Positions 24,408 to 34,358 are shown, counted from the first letter of the stretch. The stretch is DNA of 64,000 nucleotides from Methylobacterium sp. Leaf99 (GCF_001422375.1 NZ_LMMU01000001.1:1734178-1798177); one strand, 5' to 3'. A program made the numbers and translations. Notes: generated from the sequence alone by a model not told the origin.

Positions 24408-26936
24408 TCAGGCCGCCGCGCGGGCTTCCGGAGCCGCGAAGAAGATCGACGCGAACCGGCCGGGCAGGGCCGCGATCAGGCCGTCGACCTCGGCCCTCGG
24501 CCGGCCCGGGCTGAACAGGAAGCCCTGGATGTCGTCGCATCCCCGTGCCCGGAGCATGGCCGCCTGCTCGACGGTCTCGACGCCCTCGGCCGTGACGGTG
24601 ATGGACAATTCGCGGGCAAGCGTCAGGATCGCCTCGATGATCGCCAGGCACTCGTGGCGGGTGCCCATCTCGTTGATGAACGAGCGGTCGATCTTGATCT
24701 TGTCGACGGGGAACCGGATCAGGTAGCTCAGGGACGAGTAGCCGGTGCCGAAATCGTCGAGGGCGATCCGCACGCCCAGGGCCCGCAATTCCTTCAGGTT
24801 CGAGACGGTGGTGCCGTTCATCTCGAAGAACACCGATTCGGTGATCTCGAGTTCGAGGCGGTCCGGTGCGAGGCCGCTATCCTCGAGGGCCTGGAACACG
24901 TCGAGGACGAAGTCGGCGTGGCGGAACTGCGTCGGCGAGATGTTGACCGCGATCCGGATGGGCTCCGGCCAGCGCGCCGCCTCCCGGCAGGCCTCCTGCA
25001 ACACCCAGCGTCCGATCACCGCGATCAGCCCGGACGCCTCGGCGACGGGGATGAAATCCGCCGGCGAGACCGGGCCGCCGGGATCGCGGGTCCAGCGCAG
25101 CAGGGCCTCGAAACCGCGGACCTCGCCCCGCACGAGGCCAACGAGGGGCTGATAGTGCAGGCTGAGTTCGCCCTGCGCGATGGCGCGCTTGAGATCGACT
25201 TCGAGGTCCCGACGCTTGAGCACGGAGGCTTCGAGATCGGGGGTGAATTCCGACACCTCGCCCCGGCCGGCGGCCTTGGCCCGGTAGAGGGCGAGGTCCG
25301 CCCGCCCCAGGAGGGTCTCGGGCGTGGTGGCATCGTGCGGCGCGAGGGCGATGCCGATGCTGACGCCGATCTCCACCTGCACGCCGTCGATGACGTAGGG
25401 AACGCTGATCTGCCCGATCACCGCGCGGGCCAGGGCGAGGGCGTCGTCCGCGTCGGCGCAGGGGTGCAGGATGGCGAACTCGTCGCCCCCGAGGCGCGCC
25501 ACGAGGTCGCCGGGCCGGGCCAGGGCGGCGAGCCGGGTGGCGACCCGGGTCAGCAGCGCGTCGCCGAGGGCATGGCCGAAGGTGTCGTTGACGATCTTGA
25601 AGCCGTCGAGGTCGAGATAGAGCAGGGCGCAGGTCACGCCCATGCGCTCCGCCCGCTCGCATTCCATGGAGGCCAGGTCCTGGAACAGGGCCCGGTTGGC
25701 GAGGCCCGTCAGGGAATCGTAGCTCGCCAGGTAGGCGATCCGCGCCTCGGACTGGCGGGCGGCGGTGATGTCGGCGCCGATCCCGTGAAAGCCGAGGAAC
25801 TCGCCGGACGGGCCGTACAGGGGCTTGCCGCTCAGGCGCCACCATTGGGCCGCTCCGGCGATGCCCACCTCGACGACGCGTTCGCGGAACGCTTGGCGCC
25901 CGGCCACGAGGGCGATGATCTCGGCCGCCGCCGCGCCGGGGGCGGGGCGGGCGCCCTCGATCTCCGCGCCGGCGGTCTTCGCACCCCGGAGCAGGGTTTC
26001 GAACGGGGCCTGCAGAAGCTGCGCCGCGGACTGGCCCGAGATCTGGACGAGACGTTGCGAGACGTTCTGGAACCGGCCGTCGGGGCCGGTCTCCCACAGC
26101 CACTCGCTGGCGTTCTCGGTGAAGTCGTTGAGCAGGAGGCCGATGGTCTCGTTCTGCTCGGCGACCCGGAGGCGATCGACCATGCGTCCCGTCGAGAGGC
26201 GCGCCATGCGTCCGGTGGTGAACAGAACGAAGGCGGCATAGACGACGAACAGGATCGCCAGGGTCCGCGAGACGTCGTCGCCGCGCGCCGCCAGCGCCAC
26301 GAAGCCGCCGGCGACCACGGGCAGAACGAACAGGGTCGCCACATGGCGGATCGGGCCGAGGGCGTAGGCCGTCGCCATCAGTCCGGCGCACAGGGCGACG
26401 ACGTAGAGGCTGTGATCGGCATCGGCCCGGACGAAGAGGGCCACCGGCATCGTGGCCCAGGCGAGGCCGAGGGTCAGGGCCAGGAGGCGCACCGCCGCAT
26501 GCGCCGTCCCGACCCGGGCCGCGGACAGGCGCGCACGGCGGCAGAAGCCCGCGCCGGCGAGGCAGGCCGCCGCCGGCACCACCGCGCCGGCAAGCAGGGC
26601 CAGCAGATAGGCGGTCGGGGCATCGCCCCAGAACAGCAGCAGGACCGTGACGGCCACGACCACATGGGTCAGGGCGATGTAGGGCGCGAAGGGCAGGGTC
26701 TCGCCGAGCTGGCCCGTCGCCAGGGCGATCCGGTACCGGTCGGGTAGGGCGGTCCGCCCCGGGGCTGCGCCGGACACGGCGGGATCGAAGGCCGCGTGCC
26801 GGAATGCGGGGACCCGCGTATCGGGCGCGGGTTCACGGGGACGTCCCACTTCACGGGGATTTCCCGGCAGGATGGAGACCGGCTTGCCCCTCCCGAAGAG
26901 GGCTCCCCGATGGTCGGGTGAAAAGGGACTCGGCAT
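24408..26936 (-). CDS. MASE-like membrane sensor, PAS-GGDEF-EAL c-di-GMP enzyme
   Basis: An 842-residue protein. After a disordered N-terminus, about six to seven membrane segments span 80-255 (for example ALTHVVVAVTVLLLFWG and LYVVALCAGLMATAYALG). A PAS domain follows (near 275-400, ENASEWLWETGPDGRFQNVS), then GGDEF (RLGGDEFAI, with DSLTGLANRALF) and EAL (FEALLRW, DDFGTGYSSL, AEGVET). Both catalytic motifs are intact, so it could make or degrade c-di-GMP, with direction set by the sensor. The ATG at 26936 gives a long Pro/Arg-rich leader; a later start is possible. It is monocistronic, with a hairpin after the gene. Confidence 0.88.
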   Translation of the reverse strand: MPSPFSPDHRGALFGRGKPVSILPGNPREVGRPREPAPDTRVPAFRHAAFDPAVSGAAPGRTALPDRYRIALATGQLGETLPFAPYIALTHVVVAVTVLLLFWGDAPTAYLLALLAGAVVPAAACLAGAGFCRRARLSAARVGTAHAAVRLLALTLGLAWATMPVALFVRADADHSLYVVALCAGLMATAYALGPIRHVATLFVLPVVAGGFVALAARGDDVSRTLAILFVVYAAFVLFTTGRMARLSTGRMVDRLRVAEQNETIGLLLNDFTENASEWLWETGPDGRFQNVSQRLVQISGQSAAQLLQAPFETLLRGAKTAGAEIEGARPAPGAAAAEIIALVAGRQAFRERVVEVGIAGAAQWWRLSGKPLYGPSGEFLGFHGIGADITAARQSEARIAYLASYDSLTGLANRALFQDLASMECERAERMGVTCALLYLDLDGFKIVNDTFGHALGDALLTRVATRLAALARPGDLVARLGGDEFAILHPCADADDALALARAVIGQISVPYVIDGVQVEIGVSIGIALAPHDATTPETLLGRADLALYRAKAAGRGEVSEFTPDLEASVLKRRDLEVDLKRAIAQGELSLHYQPLVGLVRGEVRGFEALLRWTRDPGGPVSPADFIPVAEASGLIAVIGRWVLQEACREAARWPEPIRIAVNISPTQFRHADFVLDVFQALEDSGLAPDRLELEITESVFFEMNGTTVSNLKELRALGVRIALDDFGTGYSSLSYLIRFPVDKIKIDRSFINEMGTRHECLAIIEAILTLARELSITVTAEGVETVEQAAMLRARGCDDIQGFLFSPGRPRAEVDGLIAALPGRFASIFFAAPEARAAA

Positions 26937-27824
26937 TCGGAAGGTCCCGTTCCGGTGTCATGTCCGCCGTCCATGGGAGGGCGACGCGGAACCTTAGAAT
27001 CCGGTCCTTTGAAGGATCGTTAAAGGACGGACGCGGGTCGATCCTGTCGAGACCTACGCGCGAAGCCGGATTTACCGCCGGAACCTCGGCGGACAGGGCC
27101 GATGCGTCGGCAGCGACAGGTCAGTCCCTGTCCAACACGTCCTCCGGAGGCACCACCGGCGATAGCGACGTTGATTTGACGCGGGCGAACAAGACGACAT
27201 CAAGATCGAGCGAAGAACTGGATCGAATATCCGATCCAGCGCGACGGCCTCTCCTCCCCGCGCATCATGCCGGACCGAGTTTTCAGAGGCCGGCGGCGTT
27301 CCGCTGATTCGCGGAGAGGCCCCCATGTGCCTCGACCGCCGTGCCGGCGCCTCTGCGCGGACGGGCAATCCCCCGTTCGGAGATCGATCGACGGCGGGCC
27401 GCAACGGGCGCGCACCACGCCGGTGCCGATGGCTCCCACGGCCTCGCCGGCGGTCGCCTGGACCGGAGAACTTTTCTCATCGCCCGTTCGCATGTCACGT
27501 TCGCATGCCACGATCCCATGTCACGATTTTCTGCGGATCGGGACGCGACGAAGCGATCTCGCGGAGGCGAGATCGTCTAAAAATGTTCTTCCTGAAGAAC
27601 GCAACGGGGGAGAAGAGATCGCCTCCCGAACCATCGATTCGCAAAAAATCCTTCCTTCGCCGGGTGAATCTACGCGGAACGCCTGGAGTTTCGGTCCCTC
27701 ACCGCCATATCCCGACGCGGCACGGATCATCGCGCGGTTGACAACGTTCGTTATATCGAACGAAAACCTTGCCGTGGATCGGTCGATCCAGGATTCCGCA
27801 CGGCCCGTTTTCGAGAGGCGACAG
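26937..27824. other. 888-bp intergenic region upstream of the sulfate transport operon
   Basis: No ORF here has a family resemblance or good start. It contains several inverted repeats: CGATCTCGC/GCGAGATCG (27554-27575), GTTCTTC/GAAGAAC (27585-27600) and TTCGTT/AACGAA (27747-27764), the last next to a TTGACA. Sequence around 27488-27525 repeats CATGTCACG and CGTTCGCATG pieces. Local composition is less GC-rich than the genes. It is an unusually long control region for this window; an unrecognised small RNA or small protein is not excluded. Confidence 0.45.
27738..27764 (+). promoter_or_regulatory. Candidate promoter/operator of the sulfate importer operon
   Basis: TTGACA (27738-27743) matches the sigma-70 -35 consensus. 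Immediately downstream is the perfect inverted repeat TTCGTT-ATATCG-AACGAA (27747-27764), placed where a bound repressor would block RNA polymerase. It lies 60 bp before the sbp start. A matching -10 is not clear. Sulfate genes are usually controlled by sulfur status, but which regulator binds here cannot be told. Confidence 0.45.
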
Positions 27825-28898
27825 ATGTTGAGCGAGACCCATCCGACCCCGGGCCGGCGGAGCCTGACCCTGTCCGCCCGCCTCGCCGCGGCCCTTCTCC
27901 TGGCCGGACCCGTCTTCTTGGCGGGGCCCGTCTTCCTGGCGGGGCCCGCCCGGGCCGACAGCGAACTGCTCAACGTCTCCTACGATCCGACGCGCGAGCT
28001 CTACAAGGACATCAACGCCGCCTTCAGTGCCGACTGGAAGGCCAAGACCGGCGAGACCGTGACCGTGCGCGCCTCCCATGGCGGCTCCGGCTCGCAGGCC
28101 CGCACGGTGATCGACGGCATCCCGGCCGACGTGGTGACCCTCGGCATCCCCTCCGACATCGACGCGATCAGCCGGCTGGCCAAGAAGATCCCGGCGGACT
28201 GGCGGACCAAGCTCCCCAACGAGGGCCTGCCCTACACCTCCACGGTGGTGTTCCTCGTGCGCAAGGGCAATCCGAAGGGCGTCAAGGACTGGGGCGACCT
28301 CGTCAAACCCGACGTCAAGGTCATCACCCCCAACCCCAAGACCTCGGCCGGCGGGCGCTGGAACTTCCTCGCCGCCTGGGGCTACGCCTACGAGAAGGAG
28401 GCCAAGAACGCCGACAAGGCCAACGCCTTCGTGGGCGAGCTCTACAAGAACGTGCCGGTCCTCGACACGGGCGCCCGCGGCTCCACGGTGACCTTCGCCC
28501 AGCGGGGCCTCGGCGACGTGCTGCCGACCTGGGAGAACGAGGCCTACCTCGTGTTCGACGAGTTCGGTCGCGACAAGTTCGACGTGGTGGTGCCGCCGAC
28601 CTCCATCTACGCCGAGCCGCCCGTCGCCCTGGTGGACGCCAACGTCGACAGACGAGGAACCCGCAAACAGGCCGAGGCCTACCTGCAATTCCTCTACTCG
28701 GATGCCGCCCAGGCGATCTTCGCCAAGCACCATTACCGCCCCCTCAACCGGGCGGCGGCGAAGCCCGAGCATCTGGCCCAGCTGCCCGAGGTGAAGCTGT
28801 TCAAGATCGAGGATCTCCAGGGCAGCTGGGACGACATCCAGAAGAAGAATTTCGACAACGGCGGCCTGTTCGACCAGCTGAGCAAGGCCGGACGGTAA
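27825..28898 (+). CDS. sbp: Sulfate ABC transporter substrate-binding protein
   Basis: A 357-residue periplasmic binding protein (Sbp/CysP family) that captures sulfate or thiosulfate for CysTWA. After the signal peptide (cleaved after PARA near 45) the mature protein begins DSELLNVSYDPTRELYKDIN, the family hallmark, with SHGGSGSQARTVIDGIPADVV, NPKTSAGGRWNFLAAWGYA and the C-terminal FDNGGLFDQL. The ATG at 27825 follows GAGAGGCG. The signal peptide contains a tandem duplication (GPVFLA twice, 18-bp DNA unit). First gene of the operon sbp-cysT-cysW-cysA. Confidence 0.93.
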   Translation: MLSETHPTPGRRSLTLSARLAAALLLAGPVFLAGPVFLAGPARADSELLNVSYDPTRELYKDINAAFSADWKAKTGETVTVRASHGGSGSQARTVIDGIPADVVTLGIPSDIDAISRLAKKIPADWRTKLPNEGLPYTSTVVFLVRKGNPKGVKDWGDLVKPDVKVITPNPKTSAGGRWNFLAAWGYAYEKEAKNADKANAFVGELYKNVPVLDTGARGSTVTFAQRGLGDVLPTWENEAYLVFDEFGRDKFDVVVPPTSIYAEPPVALVDANVDRRGTRKQAEAYLQFLYSDAAQAIFAKHHYRPLNRAAAKPEHLAQLPEVKLFKIEDLQGSWDDIQKKNFDNGGLFDQLSKAGR

Positions 28899-28954
28899 GT
28901 TCACCCTCCCCCGCAAAGAGGGGAGGGACAAAGACCAACCTTCAGGACCCTCCC

Positions 28955-29812
28955 ATGGCAGAGCCTCCCCTGCGCCCGCGACGGCGCTTCCGGCAGCCGA
29001 GCGTCATCCCCGGCTTCGGCCTGACGCTCGGCTACACCCTGACCTGCCTCAGCCTCGTCGTGCTGCTGCCCCTGGCCGCCCTGGTGGTGCGCGCCTCCGG
29101 GCTCGGATTCTCGGGCATCTGGGAGGTCGCCACCGATCCCCGCGTGGCCTCGGCGCTCCGCGTCAGCTTCGGCGTTTCGGCCCTGGCGGCGCTGACCGCG
29201 TCGGTGTTCGGCTTCCTCGTCGCCTGGGTGCTGACCCGCTACGACTTTCCCGGCCGCCGGATCGTCGACGCGGTGGTGGACCTGCCCTTCGCCCTGCCCA
29301 CCGCCGTCGCGGGCATCGCTCTGGCTTCCCTCTACGCGCCGAACGGCCTCGTGGGTGCGCAGCTGGCGAAACTCGGCATCGAGGCCGCCTACACGCCGGT
29401 GGGCATCTACATCGCCATGGTGTTCATCGGCCTGCCGTTCGCCGTGCGGACCGTGCAGCCCCTCATCGTCGAGATCGACAGGGAGATCGAGGAAGCCTCG
29501 GCCACCCTCGGGGCGGGCCGCCTCCACACCCTGACCCGGGTGGTGCTGCCGCCCCTGATCCCGGCCGTGCTCACGGGCTTCGCCCTCGCCTTCGCCCGCG
29601 GGGTCGGCGAGTACGGCTCGATCATCTTCATCGCCGGCAACCTGCCCTACGTCTCCGAGATCGCCCCGCTCCTCATCGTCATCAAGCTCTCGGAATTCGA
29701 TTACGGCGGCGCCTGCGCCATCGCGACGATCATGCTCGGCATCTCGTTCGTGACCCTGCTCGCCATCAACCTCATCCAGGCCTGGAGCCGCAGGAGATTC
29801 GGCTATGTCTGA
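28955..29812 (+). CDS. cysT: Sulfate ABC transporter permease CysT
   Basis: A 285-residue inner-membrane permease with six segments; forms the channel with CysW. Family features are [29 protein letters not shown] at the start and the ABC-contact EAA-like loop [20 protein letters not shown]. It begins 56 bp after sbp. Its stop overlaps the cysW start by eight bases, indicating coupling. Confidence 0.93.
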   Translation: MAEPPLRPRRRFRQPSVIPGFGLTLGYTLTCLSLVVLLPLAALVVRASGLGFSGIWEVATDPRVASALRVSFGVSALAALTASVFGFLVAWVLTRYDFPGRRIVDAVVDLPFALPTAVAGIALASLYAPNGLVGAQLAKLGIEAAYTPVGIYIAMVFIGLPFAVRTVQPLIVEIDREIEEASATLGAGRLHTLTRVVLPPLIPAVLTGFALAFARGVGEYGSIIFIAGNLPYVSEIAPLLIVIKLSEFDYGGACAIATIMLGISFVTLLAINLIQAWSRRRFGYV

Positions 29813-30683
29813 GATCGCGACCGACCTGCCCCGGCACCAGCCGGCCAGCGTCGTCACCGAGGGCGGCCTCGTGCGCGGCCTCCTCATCGCGGTGGCCATC
29901 GTCTTCCTCGCCCTGTTCCTGGTGCTGCCCCTGGCGACGGTGTTCGTTCAGGCCTTCGCCAAGGGCTGGGACGCCTATCTCGCCGCCTTCCACGAGGCCG
30001 ACGCCCACGCGGCCATCCGCCTGACTCTGATCACGGCCGCCATCGCCGTGCCGTTCAACCTCGTCTTCGGCATCATGGCCTCCTGGGCCATCGCCAAGTT
30101 CGAGTTCGCCGGCAAGAACCTGCTCGTGACCCTCATCGACCTACCGTTCTCGGTCTCGCCGGTGGTCTCGGGCCTGATCTACGTCCTCGTCTTCGGCTCG
30201 CAGGGGCTCATCGGCCCGTGGCTGCTGGAGCACGACATCCAGATCATCTTCGCGATCCCCGGCATCGTCCTGGCGACGATCTTCGTCACCTTCCCGTTCG
30301 TCGCCCGCCAGCTCATCCCGCTCATGCAGGAGCAGGGCACCGCCGAGGAGGAGGCCGCGTTGACCCTGGGCGCGTCCGGCTGGCACGCCTTCCGGACGGT
30401 GACGCTGCCCAACATCCGCTGGGGGCTGCTCTACAGCGTGCTCCTCTGCAACGCCCGCGCGATGGGTGAATTCGGCGCGGTCTCGGTGGTCTCGGGCCAC
30501 ATCCGGGGCCTCACCAACACGCTGCCGCTCCACGTGGAGATCCTCTACAATGAGTACAACTTCGTTGCCTCTTTCGCCGTCGCCTCCCTCCTTGCCGGCC
30601 TCGCTCTTGTCACACTCGGCCTCAAATCCCTCCTCGAATGGCGCTACGCCGGCGACATCGCGGCGTCCGGGCGCCGGCACTGA
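29805..30683 (+). CDS. cysW: Sulfate ABC transporter permease CysW
   Basis: A 292-residue partner permease. Typical CysW sequence is seen in [79 protein letters not shown], the EAA loop [19 protein letters not shown] and [28 protein letters not shown]. The ATG at 29805 lies inside the end of cysT. Five bases separate its stop from the cysA GTG. Confidence 0.94.
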   Translation: MSEIATDLPRHQPASVVTEGGLVRGLLIAVAIVFLALFLVLPLATVFVQAFAKGWDAYLAAFHEADAHAAIRLTLITAAIAVPFNLVFGIMASWAIAKFEFAGKNLLVTLIDLPFSVSPVVSGLIYVLVFGSQGLIGPWLLEHDIQIIFAIPGIVLATIFVTFPFVARQLIPLMQEQGTAEEEAALTLGASGWHAFRTVTLPNIRWGLLYSVLLCNARAMGEFGAVSVVSGHIRGLTNTLPLHVEILYNEYNFVASFAVASLLAGLALVTLGLKSLLEWRYAGDIAASGRRH

Positions 30684-30687
30684 CCCC

Positions 30688-31734
30688 GTGACCGGCTCCA
30701 CCGCCATCCGCGTCGAGAACCTGTCGAAGACCTTCGACACGGCCGCGGTCCTGCACGACCTCTCCCTCGACGTGCGGGCGGGCGAGCTCCTGGCCCTGCT
30801 CGGCCCCTCGGGCTCGGGCAAGACCACGCTCCTGCGCATCATCGCCGGCCTCGATTTTCCCGATCGCGGCCGCATCGTGTTCGGCGCCGAGGACGCCACG
30901 CGGCTCCCCGTGCAGCAGCGCGCCGTGGGCTTCGTGTTCCAGCACTATGCCCTGTTCAAGCACATGAGCGTCGCCGACAACATCGCCTACGGGCTGAACG
31001 CCCGGAAGCGCTCGGAGCGCCCGGCCAAGGCCGAGATCAAGCGCCGGGTCGGCGATCTCCTCGATCTCATCAAGCTCTCGGGCTTCGCCGACCGCTATCC
31101 CTCCCAGCTCTCGGGCGGCCAGCGCCAGCGCATCGCGCTCGCCCGGGCGCTCGCCGTGGAACCACGCGTGCTCCTGTTGGACGAGCCGTTCGGAGCCCTG
31201 GACGCGCAAGTCCGAAAAGATCTGCGGCGGTGGCTGCGCGAGATCCACGACCGCACGGGCCAGACCACGATCTTCGTCACCCACGACCAGGACGAGGCCC
31301 TCGAACTCTCCGACCGCGTCGCGGTGCTGGCCAAGGGCCGCCTCGAGCAGATCGGCACGCCCGACGAGGTGCAGGAGGCGCCGGTCTCCGCCACGGTCCT
31401 GAAGTTCCTGGGCGACACCATCGAGGTCGAGGCCATCGCCCAGGGCGGCGAGGTCCGGGTCGACGGCCGGCTCACGCCCGTCGTCGCGCCCCCCGGCCTC
31501 GTCGGCCCGGTCAAGCTCTACGCCCGGCCGTGGCAGCTCCAGTTCGCGGAAGCCGGCGAGGCGCACCTGCACGGCACCGTGCGCTCGTCCTACCGCAGCC
31601 AGGGCCGCCAGCGCATCGAGGTCGACCGGATCGAGGGCAAGACCGTGGTGGTGGAAGCCTCCGACACCGCCCGCCTGCCCGCCGGCCGCGAAGTCGGCCT
31701 GCGCATCCTCGCCGGACACGTCTTCGCCGGGTAA
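30688..31734 (+). CDS. cysA: Sulfate ABC transporter ATP-binding protein CysA
   Basis: The 348-residue ATPase powers the importer. It starts at the GTG at 30688 ([16 protein letters not shown]). Walker A is GPSGSGKTT near 40-48, the Q-loop is FVFQHYALF, the signature [15 protein letters not shown], Walker [13 protein letters not shown], and the switch His [10 protein letters not shown]-terminal regulatory TOBE-like domain (about 240-348) includes [10 protein letters not shown]. Operon end; a long perfect hairpin lies 130 bp downstream. Confidence 0.94.
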   Translation: MTGSTAIRVENLSKTFDTAAVLHDLSLDVRAGELLALLGPSGSGKTTLLRIIAGLDFPDRGRIVFGAEDATRLPVQQRAVGFVFQHYALFKHMSVADNIAYGLNARKRSERPAKAEIKRRVGDLLDLIKLSGFADRYPSQLSGGQRQRIALARALAVEPRVLLLDEPFGALDAQVRKDLRRWLREIHDRTGQTTIFVTHDQDEALELSDRVAVLAKGRLEQIGTPDEVQEAPVSATVLKFLGDTIEVEAIAQGGEVRVDGRLTPVVAPPGLVGPVKLYARPWQLQFAEAGEAHLHGTVRSSYRSQGRQRIEVDRIEGKTVVVEASDTARLPAGREVGLRILAGHVFAG

Positions 31735-31756
31735 GCCCCGGGGGGGTATCCGGGTT

Positions 31757-31846
31757 CGAAGGGCCAGCCCTTCGCGGGTCCAGGGCGGAGCCCTGGATTG
31801 CTTCGTCGGGCTCTGCCCGACACCCGCCGAAGGGCTCGCCCTTCGG
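31757..31846. repeat. Row of four short palindromes after cysA
   Basis: Four perfect hairpins follow one another: CGAAGGGC/GCCCTTCG (31757-31774, loop CA), TCCAGGGC/GCCCTGGA (31779-31797, loop GGA), GTCGGGC/GCCCGAC (31805-31821, loop TCT) and CCGAAGGGC/GCCCTTCGG (31827-31846, loop TC). The first and last share the core GAAGGGC. The mosaic look is that of REP-like intergenic elements that are dispersed in Methylobacterium genomes. Confidence 0.7.
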
Positions 31847-31864
31847 AATCCCCGATGGGCGCGG

Positions 31865-31909
31865 CGCAAACGAAAGGGCGAGGGACATTCCCTCGCCCTT
31901 TCGTTTGCG
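31865..31909. terminator. Bidirectional 20-bp hairpin between cysA and the sulfonate-binding gene
   Basis: The arms 31865-31884 and 31890-31909 are perfectly complementary over 20 bp around the loop ACATT. The stem contains AAACGAAAGG and its complement CCTTTCGTTT, so each strand has a moderately T-rich descending arm. Lying between two convergent operons, it fits a shared terminator. Confidence 0.7.
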
Positions 31910-31935
31910 ACCAACCCCTTCGCGTGTACCGAAGC

Positions 31936-32928
31936 TCAGGTGCCCGGCTTCCACACGGCGTCCGACACCACCAGGGGCTTGGGCAGCAGACCGAGGCGGT
32001 GGAAGGCATCGGCCACGGCCTGCTGGTCGGCCACCGTGCCGGCGTCGAGGGGCGTGACGCCGTAGGTGAGGCGCTTGAGGGCGACGGTGAGGATCGGGGC
32101 CGGTATGCCTACGGACGGCGCGAGCTCGGCCGCGACGGCGTCGGTGTTGTCCTTGGCCCAGGCGTCGATGGTGCCGATGGCCGCCAGGGTGGTGTCGAGG
32201 ACGGCGCGGTTGGCGGGGGCGTCGGCGAAGGGCCGGCGCGAGAGGTAGAACTGGCGGTTGGGCACGAGGCCCTCGCCGGTGACGAGGGTGCGGGCCCCCG
32301 TCGCCCGCTCGCCCGAGGCGAGGTAGGGGTCCCAGATCGCCCAGGCCTCGACGGAGCCGCGGGCGAAGGCTGCCGCCGCGTCGGCGGGGCCGAGGAAGGC
32401 CAGCTTCACCGCGTCGTAGGGCACCCCCGCCGCCTCCAGGGCGCGCACGAGGAAGTAGTGGACGTTGGAGCCCTTGTTGAGGGCGATGGTCCGTCCGCGC
32501 AGGTCGGCCACGGTGCGGATCGGGCTGTCGGCGGCCACCAGAATGGCCTCGCCGCGTGGGGCGGCCGGCTCGTGGGCGACGTAGACGAGGTCGCGGCTCG
32601 CGGCCTGGGCGAAGATCGGCGGCGCCTCGCCGGCCGAGCCGAGATCTATGGCCCCGGCGTTCAGGGCTTCCATCAGGGGCGGCCCCGACGGAAATTCCGA
32701 CCAGGCGACGCGGTAGCCCAGCGGCTTCAGCCGCTCTTCCAGCAGGCCCTTGCCCTTGAGCAGCACGAGGGTGCCGTACTTCTGGTAGCCGATCCGGATC
32801 ACCTTCTCGTCGGCACGGGCCTGGGGGCTGAAGAGCGCAAGGAGCGTAAGGGCAGCGGCGAAAAGCATCCAGCCGTTGAACGGAGCGTATCTTCCAGAGG
32901 TCAGGGTAAGGGCGGTGGCGCGTGGCAT
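31936..32928 (-). CDS. Aliphatic sulfonate ABC transporter substrate-binding protein (second SsuA-like)
   Basis: A 330-residue periplasmic protein with a signal peptide (GWMLFAAALTLLALFSPQARA). The mature part begins DEKVIRIGYQKYGTLVLLKG and has [24 protein letters not shown] and AWAIWDPYLASGERATGARTL, the SsuA/TauA pattern. It is a paralogue of the SsuA at 36140-37078 (same motifs IGYQKx[14 protein letters not shown]). It lies 240 bp after ssuD in the same direction, separated by a palindromic element, so it may have its own promoter and bind a different sulfonate. The start is the ATG at 32928. Confidence 0.88.
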   Translation of the reverse strand: MPRATALTLTSGRYAPFNGWMLFAAALTLLALFSPQARADEKVIRIGYQKYGTLVLLKGKGLLEERLKPLGYRVAWSEFPSGPPLMEALNAGAIDLGSAGEAPPIFAQAASRDLVYVAHEPAAPRGEAILVAADSPIRTVADLRGRTIALNKGSNVHYFLVRALEAAGVPYDAVKLAFLGPADAAAAFARGSVEAWAIWDPYLASGERATGARTLVTGEGLVPNRQFYLSRRPFADAPANRAVLDTTLAAIGTIDAWAKDNTDAVAAELAPSVGIPAPILTVALKRLTYGVTPLDAGTVADQQAVADAFHRLGLLPKPLVVSDAVWKPGT

Positions 32929-32995
32929 GGACAATTGTCCCCGGTTCGAGATTGGTTCGGCTCGATCACCCCGGTCCCGGCAGTCACAACGGGCT

Positions 32996-33087
32996 CCCTC
33001 TCCTGAAAGGAGAGGGTTGGGGTGAGGTGTGCGAACTCTCCGGAAAAGTCCCGCACCTCACCCTGTCCCTCTCCTTCCAGGAGAGGG
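32996..33087. repeat. Large nested palindromic intergenic element
   Basis: Two small hairpins of CCCTCTCC/GGAGAGGG type (32996-33016 and near 33067-33087) flank a longer inverted repeat, GGGTGAGGTGTGCG-like on the left with CGCACCTCACCC on the right. The whole can fold as a cruciform of about 90 bp. Elements with the CTCTCC...GGAGAGGG...GGGTGAGG word are frequent between genes of many Alphaproteobacteria, so this is probably a dispersed non-autonomous element. Confidence 0.7.
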
Positions 33088-33167
33088 GACCCGCGCCAGA
33101 CCCACCTCGGTTTCCGTGACGATCAAGCGTTCAGGTGCAAGCTTTCAATCGTGAAAGAGAATCTGCT

Positions 33168-34328
33168 TCAGTGCGCCGACACCCGGCGGGGCACGATGTC
33201 GTTGGCCATGACTTCGCCGAAGGGGCCGTCGTTGCGGGCGTTGCTCGGCGCGACGCCGGTGGTGGCGCGCAAGGGGAGCTTCGGGAACACGAGTTCGGCG
33301 AAGCGGTAGGCTTCCTCGAGGTGCGGGTAGCCCGACAGGATGAAGCGGTCGATGCCGAGATCGATGTACTCCTTCATCCGGTCGGCCACCTGATCCGCCG
33401 AGCCGACGAGGGCGGTGCCTGCGCCGCCGCGCACGAGGCCGACGCCGGCCCAGAGGTTGGGCGAGACTTCGAGCTTGGTGCGGTCGCCGCCGTGGAGCGC
33501 CATCATCCGGCTCTGGCCCACGGAATCCTGGCGCTTGAGGGTGGCCTGGGCCCTGGCGATGGTCTCGTCGTCGAGGCGCGAGATCAGGTTCTCGGCGGCC
33601 GCCCAGGCCTCGCCCTCGGTCTCGCGGACGATGACGTGCAGGCGGATGCCGTACGAGAAGGTCTTGCCCCTGCGGTCGGCGGCTTCCCTGGCCCTGGCGA
33701 TCTTCTCGGCCACGCCGGCCGGGGGCTCGCCCCACGTCAGGTAGACCTCGCAATGCTCGGCCGCGACCTCGATCCCAGCGGGCGAGGAACCGCCGAAGTA
33801 GAGCGGCGGGTAGGGCTTCTGCACGGGCGGGAAGATCACCCGGCCTTCCTCGACCTTCAGGTGCTTGCCCGCGTAGTTCACGGTCTCGCCCGACATCAGG
33901 CCGCGCCAGATGTGCAGGAACTCGTCGGTGACCACGTAGCGCTCGTCGTGGTCGAGGAAGACGCCGTCGCCGCGCAGCTCCACCGGATCGCCGCCCGTGA
34001 CCACGTTGATGAGGAGCCGCCCGTCGGAGATCCGGTCGAGGGTGGCGGCCATGCGGGCGGCGACGGCCGGCTCCTGCAGGCCGGGGCGCACGGCGACGAG
34101 GAACCGCAGGCGCTGGGTCAGGGGGACGAGGGCCGAGGCCACCACCCAGGAATCCTCGCACGAGCGGCCCGTGGGCAGCAGCACGCCGTAATAGCCGAGC
34201 TCGTCCGCCGCCTGGGCGATCTGACGGAGATACGGAAGGGTGACGGCCCGCGCGCCGTCCGTGGCGCCGAGGTAGCGGCCGTCGCCGTGGGTGGGCAGGA
34301 ACCAGAGGACGTCGGTCTGACCGGTCAT
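33168..34328 (-). CDS. ssuD: FMNH2-dependent alkanesulfonate monooxygenase SsuD
   Basis: The 386-residue enzyme cleaves alkanesulfonates to aldehyde and sulfite using FMNH2 from SsuE and O2. The sequence [61 protein letters not shown] and [25 protein letters not shown] is characteristic of SsuD in the bacterial luciferase superfamily. C-terminal [20 protein letters not shown] is also typical. The ATG at 34328 begins [10 protein letters not shown]. Last gene of the core ssu transcript, with 104 bp of repeats between it and ssuB. Confidence 0.94.
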   Translation of the reverse strand: MTGQTDVLWFLPTHGDGRYLGATDGARAVTLPYLRQIAQAADELGYYGVLLPTGRSCEDSWVVASALVPLTQRLRFLVAVRPGLQEPAVAARMAATLDRISDGRLLINVVTGGDPVELRGDGVFLDHDERYVVTDEFLHIWRGLMSGETVNYAGKHLKVEEGRVIFPPVQKPYPPLYFGGSSPAGIEVAAEHCEVYLTWGEPPAGVAEKIARAREAADRRGKTFSYGIRLHVIVRETEGEAWAAAENLISRLDDETIARAQATLKRQDSVGQSRMMALHGGDRTKLEVSPNLWAGVGLVRGGAGTALVGSADQVADRMKEYIDLGIDRFILSGYPHLEEAYRFAELVFPKLPLRATTGVAPSNARNDGPFGEVMANDIVPRRVSAH

Positions 34329-34358
34329 GGGGATTCTTTCGGATCGAGGGGAGGGAAA

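Noticed and set aside
26988..27021. GGAAC...CGTT pair resembling an EcfG general-stress promoter
   Set aside because: The spacing is 25 bases rather than 16-17, and the downstream gene is 800 bp away.
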